Positions 6,774 through 14,855 are shown, counted from the stretch's first letter. The stretch is 14,900 nt of DNA from an uncultured Muribaculaceae bacterium (GCA_947177435.1 CAMWUM010000016.1:1-14900); one strand, 5' to 3'. Translations and numbers: made by a program. The notes: a model not told the origin generated them from the sequence alone.

Positions 6774-7538
6774 GGAGGCGTAGACGTGGACCGAGGAGGC
6801 GGCGGAGGGGAGGTAGTTGATGCCCCACCAGCAGATTTGCAGGAGGATGAAGCCTAAGAGGAGGAGCCAGAGGGCTGGTTTGTGGCTGCGGGGACGCGCC
6901 AAGCGATAGTGGATGTAGAGTAGATAACTAAGCCATGTGGCTGCTGCCCAGGTCTCTTTGGGATCCCAGCCCCAGTAGTGGCCCCAGGCCTGCTTGGCCC
7001 ATAGGGCGCCGAAGAGCATGCCCAGTGTCAGAAACGCCAGGCCGGCGTATGCCAAGCGGTCAGCCATGGCCATCTCGGGCTTTTTGGTGACAAGGAACCA
7101 GACGGAGGCCACGGCAGCGGCGCCGAACAGGGCGTAACTGAACATATACACCACTACGTGCGGCACAAACCAAGGGCTTTGCAAAGCCGGCATCATGGCC
7201 TTGTCGTGGATTTCGGGGCGCAGGATGTTGACGCACACAAACACAATGGCCATCAACGAACTGAAAGCAAGTATCCAGCGGTAGCGCCATCGCCCGTACA
7301 CCAGCAGACCTACCACCGGCAGAAACAGTGAATACCATAATCGGGTCTCGCCCATGGTGCGCAGCGGCGGCCGCTCCAGCCCTATCCAAAGACCGATAAT
7401 AAATGCTAAGAACACGCCTATGCCGGCGCCAGTCAGGGCATAGGCCCAAGCGGCCTTTCTGCGCCAACCAGCCCAGGCGCCAGCCACCCATAGCAGCGCG
7501 GCGGCGATGGCGAAGTAGATGAATGCGTCCCAGGTCAT
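6771..7538 (-). CDS. ccsA: CcsA/CcmC-family heme handling protein for cytochrome c assembly
   Basis: This 255-residue polytopic membrane protein has the tryptophan-rich WWD signature WGHYWGWDPKETW at residues 185-197, the heme-binding loop of CcsA/CcmC/CcmF proteins. The flanking external histidines are present: H127 in SPWFVPHVVVYMF and H210 in LLYIHYR. Hydrophobic segments at about 6-22, 34-52, 67-81, 88-104, 126-148, 163-180, 200-212 and 222-240 fit the family. In system II, CcsA and CcsB (ResB) form the synthetase that exports heme and attaches it to apocytochrome c outside the cytoplasmic membrane. The start overlaps the ccsB stop as ATGA (7535-7538), so the two are coupled. The stop codon lies within the right 21-bp repeat. 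No nrfA/nrfH or other cytochrome gene is present in the window. Confidence 0.9.
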   Translation of the reverse strand: MTWDAFIYFAIAAALLWVAGAWAGWRRKAAWAYALTGAGIGVFLAFIIGLWIGLERPPLRTMGETRLWYSLFLPVVGLLVYGRWRYRWILAFSSLMAIVFVCVNILRPEIHDKAMMPALQSPWFVPHVVVYMFSYALFGAAAVASVWFLVTKKPEMAMADRLAYAGLAFLTLGMLFGALWAKQAWGHYWGWDPKETWAAATWLSYLLYIHYRLARPRSHKPALWLLLLGFILLQICWWGINYLPSAASSVHVYAS

Positions 7539-8398
7539 TGCTTTTCTTTTTTAGGTGTGGCGAGAACGAACAGACCCATGGCCCCGGCAAGCATCATGCC
7601 TATGCCGGCGTACACCCACGGCAGCCACGGGTCGCGCACCAGTTCGAATTCACAGTATCGAGTATCCTCACCCAGTTCGGCCTCATAGCCAATCAGATAC
7701 ACTTTCCAACCATGCATCGAGGCGGGGCGGTTGACCTCGACGGTCTGCTCGCTGATCGAGGGGGCGTGGGGCGACAGGGCCGTGATCTTGACTTCGGCCT
7801 TGAACTTGCGCGGCGTGCGGACATCAGCCTGCTGGTTTTCGTTAATCTTGAAATCGACAAGCTCGATGGCGATGTCGAGCTCACGGCCATAGCCGTTGGC
7901 ATCCCAGGCCACCGACTGAGGCTCGGCGCCAAGCCGCGATTGTCCCACAGCCATGCGCAGGCGCTCCATGTCGGCCGAGCCGAGCGTAGCGGCCACCAAT
8001 GCCAAAAGCAAGCCCAAATGGTTGAGCACGAAAACCGTAGTGCGCAGCCTCCTGCGTCCGTTCCCGTGTTCGCCGCTTGCGGCGACGCGTGCTATCGTCC
8101 CATAAATGGTGGCTAGCCCAAGCGAAACAGCGAGCCATACCCAAACCAAAACGAAAGGCCAGGAGGAGATGAGATGCTGCCACCAACTGCCAGCCGCCGA
8201 GCGGCTTTGCGGCACAAGGCCAAGCGCCACGGTCGCAGCCAAGGCGAAACCAATCGCCCACAAGGCAGACGCACGGCCGCCGAGCCAGGCTAAAAGCCTG
8301 ACTCGGCGACGCAATGCGGTCATTATCGCCAAGGCCGCCGCGAAGGCTACGAGCACCCACGCGTTTACCGGCCATGCGAGCAGTGTCCAGTCAATCAT
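7535..8398 (-). CDS. ccsB: ResB/CcsB-family cytochrome c biogenesis protein
   Basis: This 287-residue membrane protein matches the ResB/Ccs1 half of the system II cytochrome c synthetase. Transmembrane segments are visible near 11-29, 44-62, 80-101 and 120-141, and a last one near 262-280. The conserved His at about 127 lies in VLNHLGLLLAL. Between the fourth and last helices is a beta-rich external domain of about 120 residues (AEVKITALSPHAP, SMHGWKVYLIGYEAE), the part that handles reduced apocytochrome and heme. It is shorter than stand-alone ResB proteins, as is usual for Bacteroidetes versions paired with CcsA. The downstream ccsA overlaps by ATGA. Upstream, its own ATG overlaps the TGA of the GH43 gene (8395-8398), so all three genes are probably on one message. 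Confidence 0.88.
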   Translation of the reverse strand: MIDWTLLAWPVNAWVLVAFAAALAIMTALRRRVRLLAWLGGRASALWAIGFALAATVALGLVPQSRSAAGSWWQHLISSWPFVLVWVWLAVSLGLATIYGTIARVAASGEHGNGRRRLRTTVFVLNHLGLLLALVAATLGSADMERLRMAVGQSRLGAEPQSVAWDANGYGRELDIAIELVDFKINENQQADVRTPRKFKAEVKITALSPHAPSISEQTVEVNRPASMHGWKVYLIGYEAELGEDTRYCEFELVRDPWLPWVYAGIGMMLAGAMGLFVLATPKKEKQ

Positions 8399-11300
8399 TT
8401 GATTACCTTATCAACGCGCACGCTCTTGTCGGCGAGGGTGTGGCGGACGATGTAGATGCCACGGGGCGCGCTCTCGAGCGACGTGCCTGCGTAGACACCA
8501 CCGATGGTGTAATATGCCGTGGCCACAACCTCAGCGGCAGAGCCTTCGGCCAGAGGAGCCTGCACGCCGCTCATCACTTCGGGGTCAACGGGGTCGACAC
8601 CTCGGTGGGTGGGGATGACGCGCTTGATGGTGCCATCCTCATTGAAATAGATGCGGTCGATGCACGTTTCGCGGTGTATGCCGGGATCTTGGCTGATGTA
8701 GTTGCGGTTGATGCGGTGATATACGATGTACCACTCGTCCTTGCCAGGGATTTGCAGGATGGAGTTGTGGGCCGTGCCGTAAATTTTGCTGCCGGCATCT
8801 TGGATGAGGACTATGGGGTCCTTGGCCACGGTAATCTTACCAAGCGGCTCGGTGGATGTGCCGTAAGCCACGTGGTAATTGGCCGAACCGGTGTCGTCGA
8901 CTGACCAGAAGAAGTAATAAAGGCCATTACGGTAAATCACATAAGGCGCCTCGCGGTAGGCGTAAGTCTGCAGGCTGCCGCCCGAGGGAGTCATTACCTT
9001 GGTGGTGCCGGGCACGAGGCTGACCATGTCGTCCTCAAGTTCGGCTCCGGCCATGTAGCCATTGCCCCAGTAAATATAACTCTTGCCGGTGGTTGGATCG
9101 GTAAACACGTCAACGTCAATCTGCTGGCCTCCGCCGGTAGGCGATTTCGAAATTATCGACGAGCCATGGTCGACAAACGGGCCGACGGGCGATGCCGAGG
9201 TGGCCACGCCTATCTGCTTGCCGCCGCCGCTCACGGGCTGGCCGCTGAAATAGTAGAAATAGCGGTACTCGCCGTCGACTTTCTTCTCTTCGATGGCGGG
9301 AGCCCAGGCGTTGCCGCTGGCCCATGCCACCTGATTGGAGGCCAGGTCAAGCACGGTGCCCTCGAGGGTCCACTCCACCAGGTCGGGGCTTGAGTAGCAG
9401 GTGTAATATGTGCCGCCCCAGCCCGAGAAGCCGTCGGTGGTGGTGTAGCAGTAGAACTTGCCGGTCTTATTCGAGAACATTATCTCGGGATCGGCGTGGT
9501 AGCCGGGGAGGATGGGGTTGGAGGCGATTTCGGCCGTCACCTTGTAGGTGAGGTCGCTCTTGCCCGCGCGCGAGAACGTATAGGATACGGGGCCGGCGGT
9601 GAAGTCCTGCAGGCCTGCGGGGCTTACCGTGGTGCCCTCCATGCCGTAGAGCATGGGGTCGAAGGCCGAAAGGTCGGCACCATAGCGAACAGGCAGCCAG
9701 ATGGTCTTGTCGGTGTGCGACATCTCCATATGCTCAGTGCGCACCATACGGCTGGCGGCTCCGCGCGGGGCGGCGGTGATGGCCGAGCTCGGGAACTTTT
9801 CGAGCAACAGGGCGGCCTCGGCGGCTGTGATGGGCATCACCGTGCCGTGGCGCGGGGTGAACTTGCCTGACATGGCGGTGTTGCACACGAAACTGAAATT
9901 TTCAAGGTCGGTCGACACGCAGAACTGGTAACGGCCGTTGGCGTAGCAGTCGTACATCAGCACCCACTCGTCGGAGTTGATGCGCTTGAACATGCCCGAA
10001 CCCTCGACGGCCTCGGTGGTCTGCTGCAGGAAGCACCCGCCGGGCGTCCACGGACCTTTGAGGCTGGGGGCGGTGGCCTTCTGGATGCCGCCTTCGGTCT
10101 TGAAGAAGAGGTGGTAGAGGCCGTTGGCGTACACAATGTCGCCGTCGATAGTGAATGCTCCGAGGTCAAAGAGCAACTCGGGCTCGGTCAGCTCGGTGAA
10201 GTCGTCGTTGGCGTATGAATAGAAAATCTTGTAGTGGCTCTGGCTGCGCATGCCGATGGTGAAATACACCATGTACTTCCCGGCCTCGGGGTCGTAGATG
10301 GTCTGCGGGGCCCACACCTGGGTGAGGTCGTCGCGGTCGTATTTGGCGGGCCAGGCGGTGGGGAAGTCGATGGCCTTGGAGGTCCATGTGACCATGTCGG
10401 CCGAGCGCATCAGCACCAGGCCGTCGTTGCTCGACCAGCCCTCGTCTGAGCGCATGTCGGTGGCAACCATGTAGAAATAGCCGTCTTCGCCGCGCAGTAT
10501 GTGCGGGTCGCGCACGCTCTTCTTCAGGGCGATGTCGGCCGACGAGATGATGGGGTCGCCATTATTGAGTGGAGTGTAGGAGTAACCGTCCGTGCTCAGC
10601 GCGTAGCAGATTTGCTCGGCGGAGGGAGAGTTGCCGGTGAAGTAGGCGAAGAGGTAGGCCGTGTAGCCTTCGTCCTGGCCGATTGTCACCTCAAACTCGC
10701 GGCTGGCCTTCTCGCCATCGGCAGTTGCCGTGGCCGTAAGCGTCACCGTCACTTCCTCGCCCTTGGCGGCCAGCTTGTTGAGCTTGCCGGCATCGGAGAG
10801 GTATTCCTTGTTGCTAGATTTCCAGAGCAGCACACTGCCTTCGCCCGTGGCAGTGGGCAGGGCGAGGTCGGAGTAGAGATTGTGGATGTTTCCCCTTATC
10901 ACTATGTGGTCGAGGTCGTATTGCAGACGGCCGGTAGCGTCGAGTTGCGCCAGTACCGTCACAGCGAACTCCTTGGTACGCGTAATCCCATTGGCCGACA
11001 GCGTGGCCGTGAGAGTGGCGTGAGCGTCGGGCTTGGCAATGGCCGGGCGGGTGATTTTGCCGGCGGCGGTAATCACCGAGGCGTCAGAGGTTGCCCACGA
11101 GATGGCTACGTTGCCGTTAGAGGTCGGCAGCGTCAGATCGTGAATGAGCCCGTCAGTGTCACCGAGAGTGAGGTCAGCGGCTGCCTGGTCGAGCAGGCGC
11201 CCATAGAGCGCCTCGTTGAGCGCCGCACGCTTCTCGTCAGAGAGCGACGCCACCTCGCTGGCAGTCAGCGCGCCGTCATAGATGGCAAAGCCGCAATAGC

Positions 11301-11931
11301 GCGCCCCCTTGAGGTAGGCGTCGCCGTTGTAGCACGATCGACCCAAGTAATTGTATTTCATTTGCCCCTTCTCGCTCACCAGCTGGGCGGGTGTGATGCT
11401 GATGTCGGCCTTGGCCTTCTCCACGCCGTCGACGTAGATACGGCCCACGCCATTGTCCTGCGTATAAGCCAGATGGTGCCACTCGCCGAGCGGCCATCCC
11501 TGCGCGGCCGACACGCCCGATTCGCCCGTCCAGTTTGTGCGGGATATGGCGTAGCGTGTGTCCCTGGCGTTGAGGAAGACGTAGCCCTTGCTCTCACCGC
11601 CTGAATTTTCGCCGTAGGCAAAGGTAAATATGAAGTTGCCGTTGGCGCTTATGTTGGTGCCGGCGGGAATGTATAGGTAAGTGGCCACAGAGAAATCGCT
11701 GAGACTGCCGATGGCCTGTCCGGCGGCAGCACCGAGGTTGAGGTAGCCGTTTGAATTGCCAAGGTCGAGATAATTGAACCCGTCCTGAGCCACTATTGTA
11801 GCGCCGTCGCACAGCGTGGCGCCCGAGCCGTCAAGATGGCCAAAGTCAAGTTCCCACTTCACGTCTGCGCCCCAAGCGCCCGCGGCGCTAAGGCAAAGGA
11901 GCGCCCCGATGGCAAGTCTTAGTTTTTTCAT
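8395..11931 (-). CDS. Large secreted GH43-like enzyme with two catalytic modules, LamG and Ig-like domains
   Basis: The product is 1178 residues counted from ATG 11931, chosen because a signal peptide begins there (MKKLRLAIGALLCLSAAGAWG); the frame is open further upstream to 12054. Order: LamG/concanavalin-like domain about 23-230 (WHHLAYTQDNGVGRIYVDG); two atrophied Ig-like domains about 240-328 and 335-418; first five-bladed-propeller GH43 module about 423-715; beta linker; second GH43 module about 803-1110; and a T9SS-like C-terminal tail 1135-1178 (RGIYIVR, DKVIK). Candidate catalytic carboxylates are D475 (RDPHI), D596 and E643 (VEGSG) in module 1, and D814 (HADPEI), D939 (IDVDVF) and E994 (YREAPYV) in module 2. 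GH43 enzymes cut arabinose- or xylose-containing glycans such as arabinan and arabinoxylan; the linkage cannot be read here. Probably exported to the surface by type IX secretion. No SusC/SusD genes adjoin it. Confidence 0.85.
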   Translation of the reverse strand: MKKLRLAIGALLCLSAAGAWGADVKWELDFGHLDGSGATLCDGATIVAQDGFNYLDLGNSNGYLNLGAAAGQAIGSLSDFSVATYLYIPAGTNISANGNFIFTFAYGENSGGESKGYVFLNARDTRYAISRTNWTGESGVSAAQGWPLGEWHHLAYTQDNGVGRIYVDGVEKAKADISITPAQLVSEKGQMKYNYLGRSCYNGDAYLKGARYCGFAIYDGALTASEVASLSDEKRAALNEALYGRLLDQAAADLTLGDTDGLIHDLTLPTSNGNVAISWATSDASVITAAGKITRPAIAKPDAHATLTATLSANGITRTKEFAVTVLAQLDATGRLQYDLDHIVIRGNIHNLYSDLALPTATGEGSVLLWKSSNKEYLSDAGKLNKLAAKGEEVTVTLTATATADGEKASREFEVTIGQDEGYTAYLFAYFTGNSPSAEQICYALSTDGYSYTPLNNGDPIISSADIALKKSVRDPHILRGEDGYFYMVATDMRSDEGWSSNDGLVLMRSADMVTWTSKAIDFPTAWPAKYDRDDLTQVWAPQTIYDPEAGKYMVYFTIGMRSQSHYKIFYSYANDDFTELTEPELLFDLGAFTIDGDIVYANGLYHLFFKTEGGIQKATAPSLKGPWTPGGCFLQQTTEAVEGSGMFKRINSDEWVLMYDCYANGRYQFCVSTDLENFSFVCNTAMSGKFTPRHGTVMPITAAEAALLLEKFPSSAITAAPRGAASRMVRTEHMEMSHTDKTIWLPVRYGADLSAFDPMLYGMEGTTVSPAGLQDFTAGPVSYTFSRAGKSDLTYKVTAEIASNPILPGYHADPEIMFSNKTGKFYCYTTTDGFSGWGGTYYTCYSSPDLVEWTLEGTVLDLASNQVAWASGNAWAPAIEEKKVDGEYRYFYYFSGQPVSGGGKQIGVATSASPVGPFVDHGSSIISKSPTGGGQQIDVDVFTDPTTGKSYIYWGNGYMAGAELEDDMVSLVPGTTKVMTPSGGSLQTYAYREAPYVIYRNGLYYFFWSVDDTGSANYHVAYGTSTEPLGKITVAKDPIVLIQDAGSKIYGTAHNSILQIPGKDEWYIVYHRINRNYISQDPGIHRETCIDRIYFNEDGTIKRVIPTHRGVDPVDPEVMSGVQAPLAEGSAAEVVATAYYTIGGVYAGTSLESAPRGIYIVRHTLADKSVRVDKVIK

Positions 11932-11972
11932 GCTATAAATCAGTATAAAATGGTAAGAATTAATTCGTAGCG

Positions 11973-12005
11973 CAAATATACGAATTTTCCGCCAACCCCC
12001 GTCAA
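11973..12005 (-). promoter_or_regulatory. Promoter of the GH43-ccsB-ccsA operon
   Basis: The minus strand has TATATTTG at 11973-11980 (exact TAnnTTTG) and a TTG at 12003-12005, 22 nt further upstream, as a -33 candidate. The -7 box lies 41 nt before the ATG at 11931. The segment 11932-12214 is otherwise a 283-bp divergent intergenic region shared with fic. Confidence 0.55.
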
Positions 12006-12116
12006 TTGTTCCGTTAAAAAAGGAGATATTCCCGATTTTCCCTTTTTGACACACCTACGCGATTCCTTATGTTTGTGACATTGCGACTTAGTTCAAAAGG
12101 AAAATGCCTGCGGATG

Positions 12117-12147
12117 TTGTGCAAGTCAACTATTATCACTAACTTTG
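12117..12147 (+). promoter_or_regulatory. Promoter of the fic gene
   Basis: TTG at 12117-12119 and TAACTTTG at 12140-12147 are separated by 20 nt, the best-spaced -33/-7 pair in the window. The expected transcription start, near 12154, falls at the edge of the first 24-bp repeat, leaving a leader of about 60 nt made almost wholly of repeats. Confidence 0.65.
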
Positions 12148-12153
12148 CAAAAT

Positions 12154-12214
12154 AAACTAGTAACGCAAACTCACCAAAAACTAGTAACGCAAACTCACCA
12201 AAAACTAGTAACGC
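12154..12214 (+). repeat. 24-bp tandem repeats in the fic leader
   Basis: The core ACTAGTAACGC recurs at 12156, 12180 and 12204 with a strict 24-nt period. Two full units are joined by AAACTCACCAAA, and a third partial unit runs straight into the ATG at 12215. In the fic reading frame each core gives TAG TAA, so every unit carries two in-frame stops. The array occupies the whole space between the predicted transcription start and the start codon. It could be an operator array, a leader-RNA element or simple slippage; the sequence alone does not say. Confidence 0.85.
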
Positions 12215-13723
12215 ATGGCAACAATTCAGCAATTAATGGCAGATTCCTTGGAACAGCTGCGTCTGTTGCAAGATGCGAATCCCAACGTTGTGCTTCGGGG
12301 AACCGAGCAGCTGTCACGCGTGCATTTGAAAAGGCTGCTTGACAACGGCTGGCTGCAGGAGGTCATAAAAGGCTGGTACATACCAGCGCGGCCGGGGAGC
12401 GAGGGCGACACAACGGTTTGGTATACTTCATACTGGCATTTTGTGCGTGAATATTTGTCCTTTCGGTATGGAGACCAGTGGGTTGTCATGCCCGACCAGT
12501 CTCTTGATATTCATTCGGGAAAAACGTCTGTGCCCGCGCAATTGACTATAAAGGCGCCAAAGGCGTCAAACAATATGGTCAATCTTCCCTACGGCCACTC
12601 TATTTTGGCCATAAAAGGCGATTTGCCGGCAAACTTATGCGTGGAGCCGGATAACGGCCTGCGCCTGTACACTTTAGAGGAGGCATTGATATATGCTTCG
12701 CCCACATACTTTGAGAAAGATGAGGTGTCGGCAAGGACTTGCCTGTCAATGGTCAAAAATGCGTCAGACATCATCAGACCGCTATTGGAAACTGGAGCCA
12801 CCACCCGTGCCGGACGCGTGGCTGGCGCGTTTAGAAATGTTGGCCGGGCAGAACTTGCCGATGAAATCATTAACACGATGAAAGAGTTTGGGTATAAGGT
12901 GGCTGAGGTGGATCCATTCTCATCGCAGCCGCGACAATCGTTCGTACGCGAGATTTCGCCCTACGCCTTAAGGTTGCGAGAAATGTGGTCGAAGATGCGG
13001 CTGCAAGTGATAGCCAATTTCCCCCAGCCTGCCGCGAGCGCGGTTGACAGCAACATCTATATCCGTGATATAGATGAAAAGTATGGGGAGGATGCGTACC
13101 ATTCTCTGTCAATCGAGGGCTATCAAGTATCTAAAGACTTGATAGAAAAGGTGAAATCTGGGGATTGGCGGCCAGACGAAAATGACAAAGAACACAAGCG
13201 GGCGCTGGTGGCGCGAGGTTATTACCAGGCTTTCGTCGCCGTAAAGGAGTCTATCGGAAAAATTCTTGAAGGGAAGAATGCCGGGCAAATCGCAGAAGAT
13301 GACCATTGGACATGGTACCGGCAAATGTGGATGCCGTTTGTGACCGCCGGCATACTCAAAGCTCCAGACCTTATTGGATACCGCAAAAGCCAGGTCTACA
13401 TTAGAGGCTCGCAACACATCCCTCTCAATCCCGACGCCATCACAGATACCATGCCTGTGTTCTTCGATTTGCTTAAAACCGAGCCTGACCCTCGTGTTCG
13501 CGCCGTGCTTGGCCATTTCATATTCGTTTTCATCCACCCTTATATGGATGGCAACGGTAGGATAGGCCGATTTTTGCTCAACACCATGCTTGCCTCCGGC
13601 GGATACCCTTGGATAGTAATACCCTTGGACTTAAGAAATGAATACATGGCGGCCCTCGAGAAAGCGAGCGTACTTGGCGATATTTCTGATTTCACAAAAC
13701 TAATTGCCTCACAAATCAACTAA
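12215..13723 (+). CDS. fic: Fic-family AMPylase-like protein with AbiEi-like N-terminal DNA-binding region
   Basis: This 502-residue protein holds the Fic active-site motif HPYMDGNGRIGR at 441-452 (consensus HPFxDGNGRxxR), complete with catalytic His441 and the phosphate-binding GNGR. Upstream, S297-L-S-I-E301-G302 fits the inhibitory (S/T)xxxE(G/N) helix motif, making it a class II, self-inhibited Fic enzyme. Such enzymes usually transfer AMP from ATP to protein hydroxyls. The N-terminal part (about 1-230) begins with a winged-helix-like segment (HLKRLLDNGWLQEVIKGWYIP, 37-57), like the N-terminus of AbiEi-type antitoxins, and could bind the leader repeats; that is inference. Start fixed by the tandem in-frame stops just upstream. 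Codon use is more AT-rich than in neighbours, suggesting acquisition. The aldo/keto reductase gene follows after 7 nt. Confidence 0.88.
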   Translation: MATIQQLMADSLEQLRLLQDANPNVVLRGTEQLSRVHLKRLLDNGWLQEVIKGWYIPARPGSEGDTTVWYTSYWHFVREYLSFRYGDQWVVMPDQSLDIHSGKTSVPAQLTIKAPKASNNMVNLPYGHSILAIKGDLPANLCVEPDNGLRLYTLEEALIYASPTYFEKDEVSARTCLSMVKNASDIIRPLLETGATTRAGRVAGAFRNVGRAELADEIINTMKEFGYKVAEVDPFSSQPRQSFVREISPYALRLREMWSKMRLQVIANFPQPAASAVDSNIYIRDIDEKYGEDAYHSLSIEGYQVSKDLIEKVKSGDWRPDENDKEHKRALVARGYYQAFVAVKESIGKILEGKNAGQIAEDDHWTWYRQMWMPFVTAGILKAPDLIGYRKSQVYIRGSQHIPLNPDAITDTMPVFFDLLKTEPDPRVRAVLGHFIFVFIHPYMDGNGRIGRFLLNTMLASGGYPWIVIPLDLRNEYMAALEKASVLGDISDFTKLIASQIN

Positions 13724-13730
13724 TAGAGAT

Positions 13731-14702
13731 ATGGAATACAGATATTGCGGCAGGAGCGGGCTGATGCTCCCGGCCATCTCACTCGGGCTGTGGCACAACT
13801 TTGGCGATGCCACTCCCCTTGCCACTCAGGAGGATATCGTACTGCACGCTTTTGAAAAGGGCGTCACGCACTTCGACCTCGCCAATAACTACGGGCCGCC
13901 GGCCGGCAGCGCCGAGACGAACTTCGGCCGTATCCTGGCGCGCGGTTTGAAGAGCCACCGCGACGAGATTATCGTTTCGTCAAAGGCCGGACACTACATG
14001 TGGCCAGGGCCTTACGGTGACTTGACCTCACGCAAGAACACGTTCGCCAGCCTCCACCAGAGCCTGCGGCGCACGGGCCTTGAATACTTCGACATTTTCT
14101 ACAGCCACCGCTACTGTCCTGAGATTCCACTCGAGGAGACCGTGCAGGCGCTCATCGACATCGTGAAGCAGGGCAAGGCACTGTACGTGGGCCTGTCGAA
14201 GTACCCAGCCGACGTAGCCGCCAAGGCGTGCGCGATGATGGCCGAGCAGCACGTGCGCTGCCTGATATACCAGGACCGCTACAACATGCTGTGCCGTAAG
14301 CCCGAAGCCCGCCACATCGACATGCTTGAGAACGAGGGCCTTGGCTTCATCGCCTTCTCCCCCCTGGCACAGGGCCTGCTCACAAATCGCTACCTCAACG
14401 GCATACCCGCCGATTCGCGCGTATACAAAGAGGGCGCGTTCCTGCACAAAGAGGATATAACTGCCGAGTGGGTAGAAAAGGCCCGCAGGCTCAACGAAAT
14501 CGCCGCCGGACGCGGCCAGTCGCTGGCTCAGATGTCGCTGTCGTGGGTACTCGCTCGCCCGCGCGTCACCTCAGTCATAGCCGGCGTAAGCTCCGTGGCG
14601 CAGCTCGACGACAACCTCGCAGCCCTCTCCGCCCCGGCCTTCACCGCCGCAGAACTCGAAGCCATCGACCAAATCCTCGGTGACTCAATCGCACGCCAAT
14701 AA
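13731..14702 (+). CDS. Aldo/keto reductase, YghZ/glyceraldehyde-3-phosphate reductase-like
   Basis: This 323-residue TIM-barrel oxidoreductase has the catalytic tetrad D49, Y54, K85 and H126. They lie in HFDLANNYGPPAGSAE, VSSKAGHYMWPG and FYSHRYCPE. The GPPAGSAETNFG loop is characteristic of the AKR14-type (YghZ) and potassium-channel-beta-like branch. These enzymes use NADPH to reduce aldehydes such as L-glyceraldehyde 3-phosphate or methylglyoxal; the exact substrate is not determinable here. C-terminal NADP-binding residues fall in VIAGVSSVAQLDDNLAAL. ATG 13731 is preferred over the upstream in-frame ATG at 13704, because MEYRYCGRSGL is the normal start of the family and the longer form would overlap fic. 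It lies 7 nt after the fic stop, so it may be co-transcribed with fic. It is GC-rich, unlike fic. Confidence 0.9.
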   Translation: MEYRYCGRSGLMLPAISLGLWHNFGDATPLATQEDIVLHAFEKGVTHFDLANNYGPPAGSAETNFGRILARGLKSHRDEIIVSSKAGHYMWPGPYGDLTSRKNTFASLHQSLRRTGLEYFDIFYSHRYCPEIPLEETVQALIDIVKQGKALYVGLSKYPADVAAKACAMMAEQHVRCLIYQDRYNMLCRKPEARHIDMLENEGLGFIAFSPLAQGLLTNRYLNGIPADSRVYKEGAFLHKEDITAEWVEKARRLNEIAAGRGQSLAQMSLSWVLARPRVTSVIAGVSSVAQLDDNLAALSAPAFTAAELEAIDQILGDSIARQ

Positions 14703-14791
14703 TTTGCAAAGTAGAGCAAATAAAATATCCAAAAATACCATATATCGCAAAATAAAGCCAAGAAACAACATTTTCTTGTTCGAAAATTATG

Positions 14792-14818
14792 TTGTATAAC
14801 ATAAAACGTGTAACTTTG
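14792..14818 (+). promoter_or_regulatory. Promoter for a gene beyond the right edge
   Basis: TAACTTTG at 14811-14818 is an exact -7 box, with TTG at 14792-14794 as a -33 candidate 16 nt upstream. An inverted repeat TATGTT/AACATA (14788-14793 and 14798-14803) overlaps the -33 region and may be an operator. The rest of the gap 14703-14787 is AT-rich, with no gene seen. Confidence 0.55.
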
Positions 14819-14830
14819 CATCAGTTTTTC

Positions 14831-14851
14831 ATGGTATTAGATTTAAGGTAA
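14831..14851 (+). CDS. Six-residue leader ORF (MVLDLR)
   Basis: ATG at 14831 opens a six-codon frame closed by TAA at 14849-14851. It lies about 6-8 nt after the expected transcription start, so it would be nearly leaderless. It ends 4 nt before a terminator hairpin, an arrangement in which a ribosome on the leader could block hairpin formation. That it is translated is inference. Confidence 0.45.
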   Translation: MVLDLR

Positions 14852-14855
14852 GAAG

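Noticed and set aside
10501..11604. 367-codon plus-strand open frame
   Set aside because: It is antisense to the GH43 gene, with no recognisable domain and a low-complexity Val/Gly/Arg composition. The GH43 reading has clear catalytic motifs.
12016..12047. AAAAAGG/CCTTTTT inverted repeat as a terminator
   Set aside because: The stem is only 7 bp and mostly A-T with a 17-nt loop, and it lies between divergent genes where no terminator is needed.
11932..12054. N-terminal extension of the GH43 protein to ATG 12054
   Set aside because: The extra 41 residues precede a clear signal peptide, cross the predicted promoter and are AT-rich non-coding in character.
12145..12342. Short plus-strand frame with LVTQTHQK repeats, and the matching minus-strand frame with LLVFGEFA repeats
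   Set aside because: Both arise from the 24-bp non-coding tandem repeats, whose length is a multiple of three. Neither has a plausible start context, and the plus one overlaps fic in another frame.
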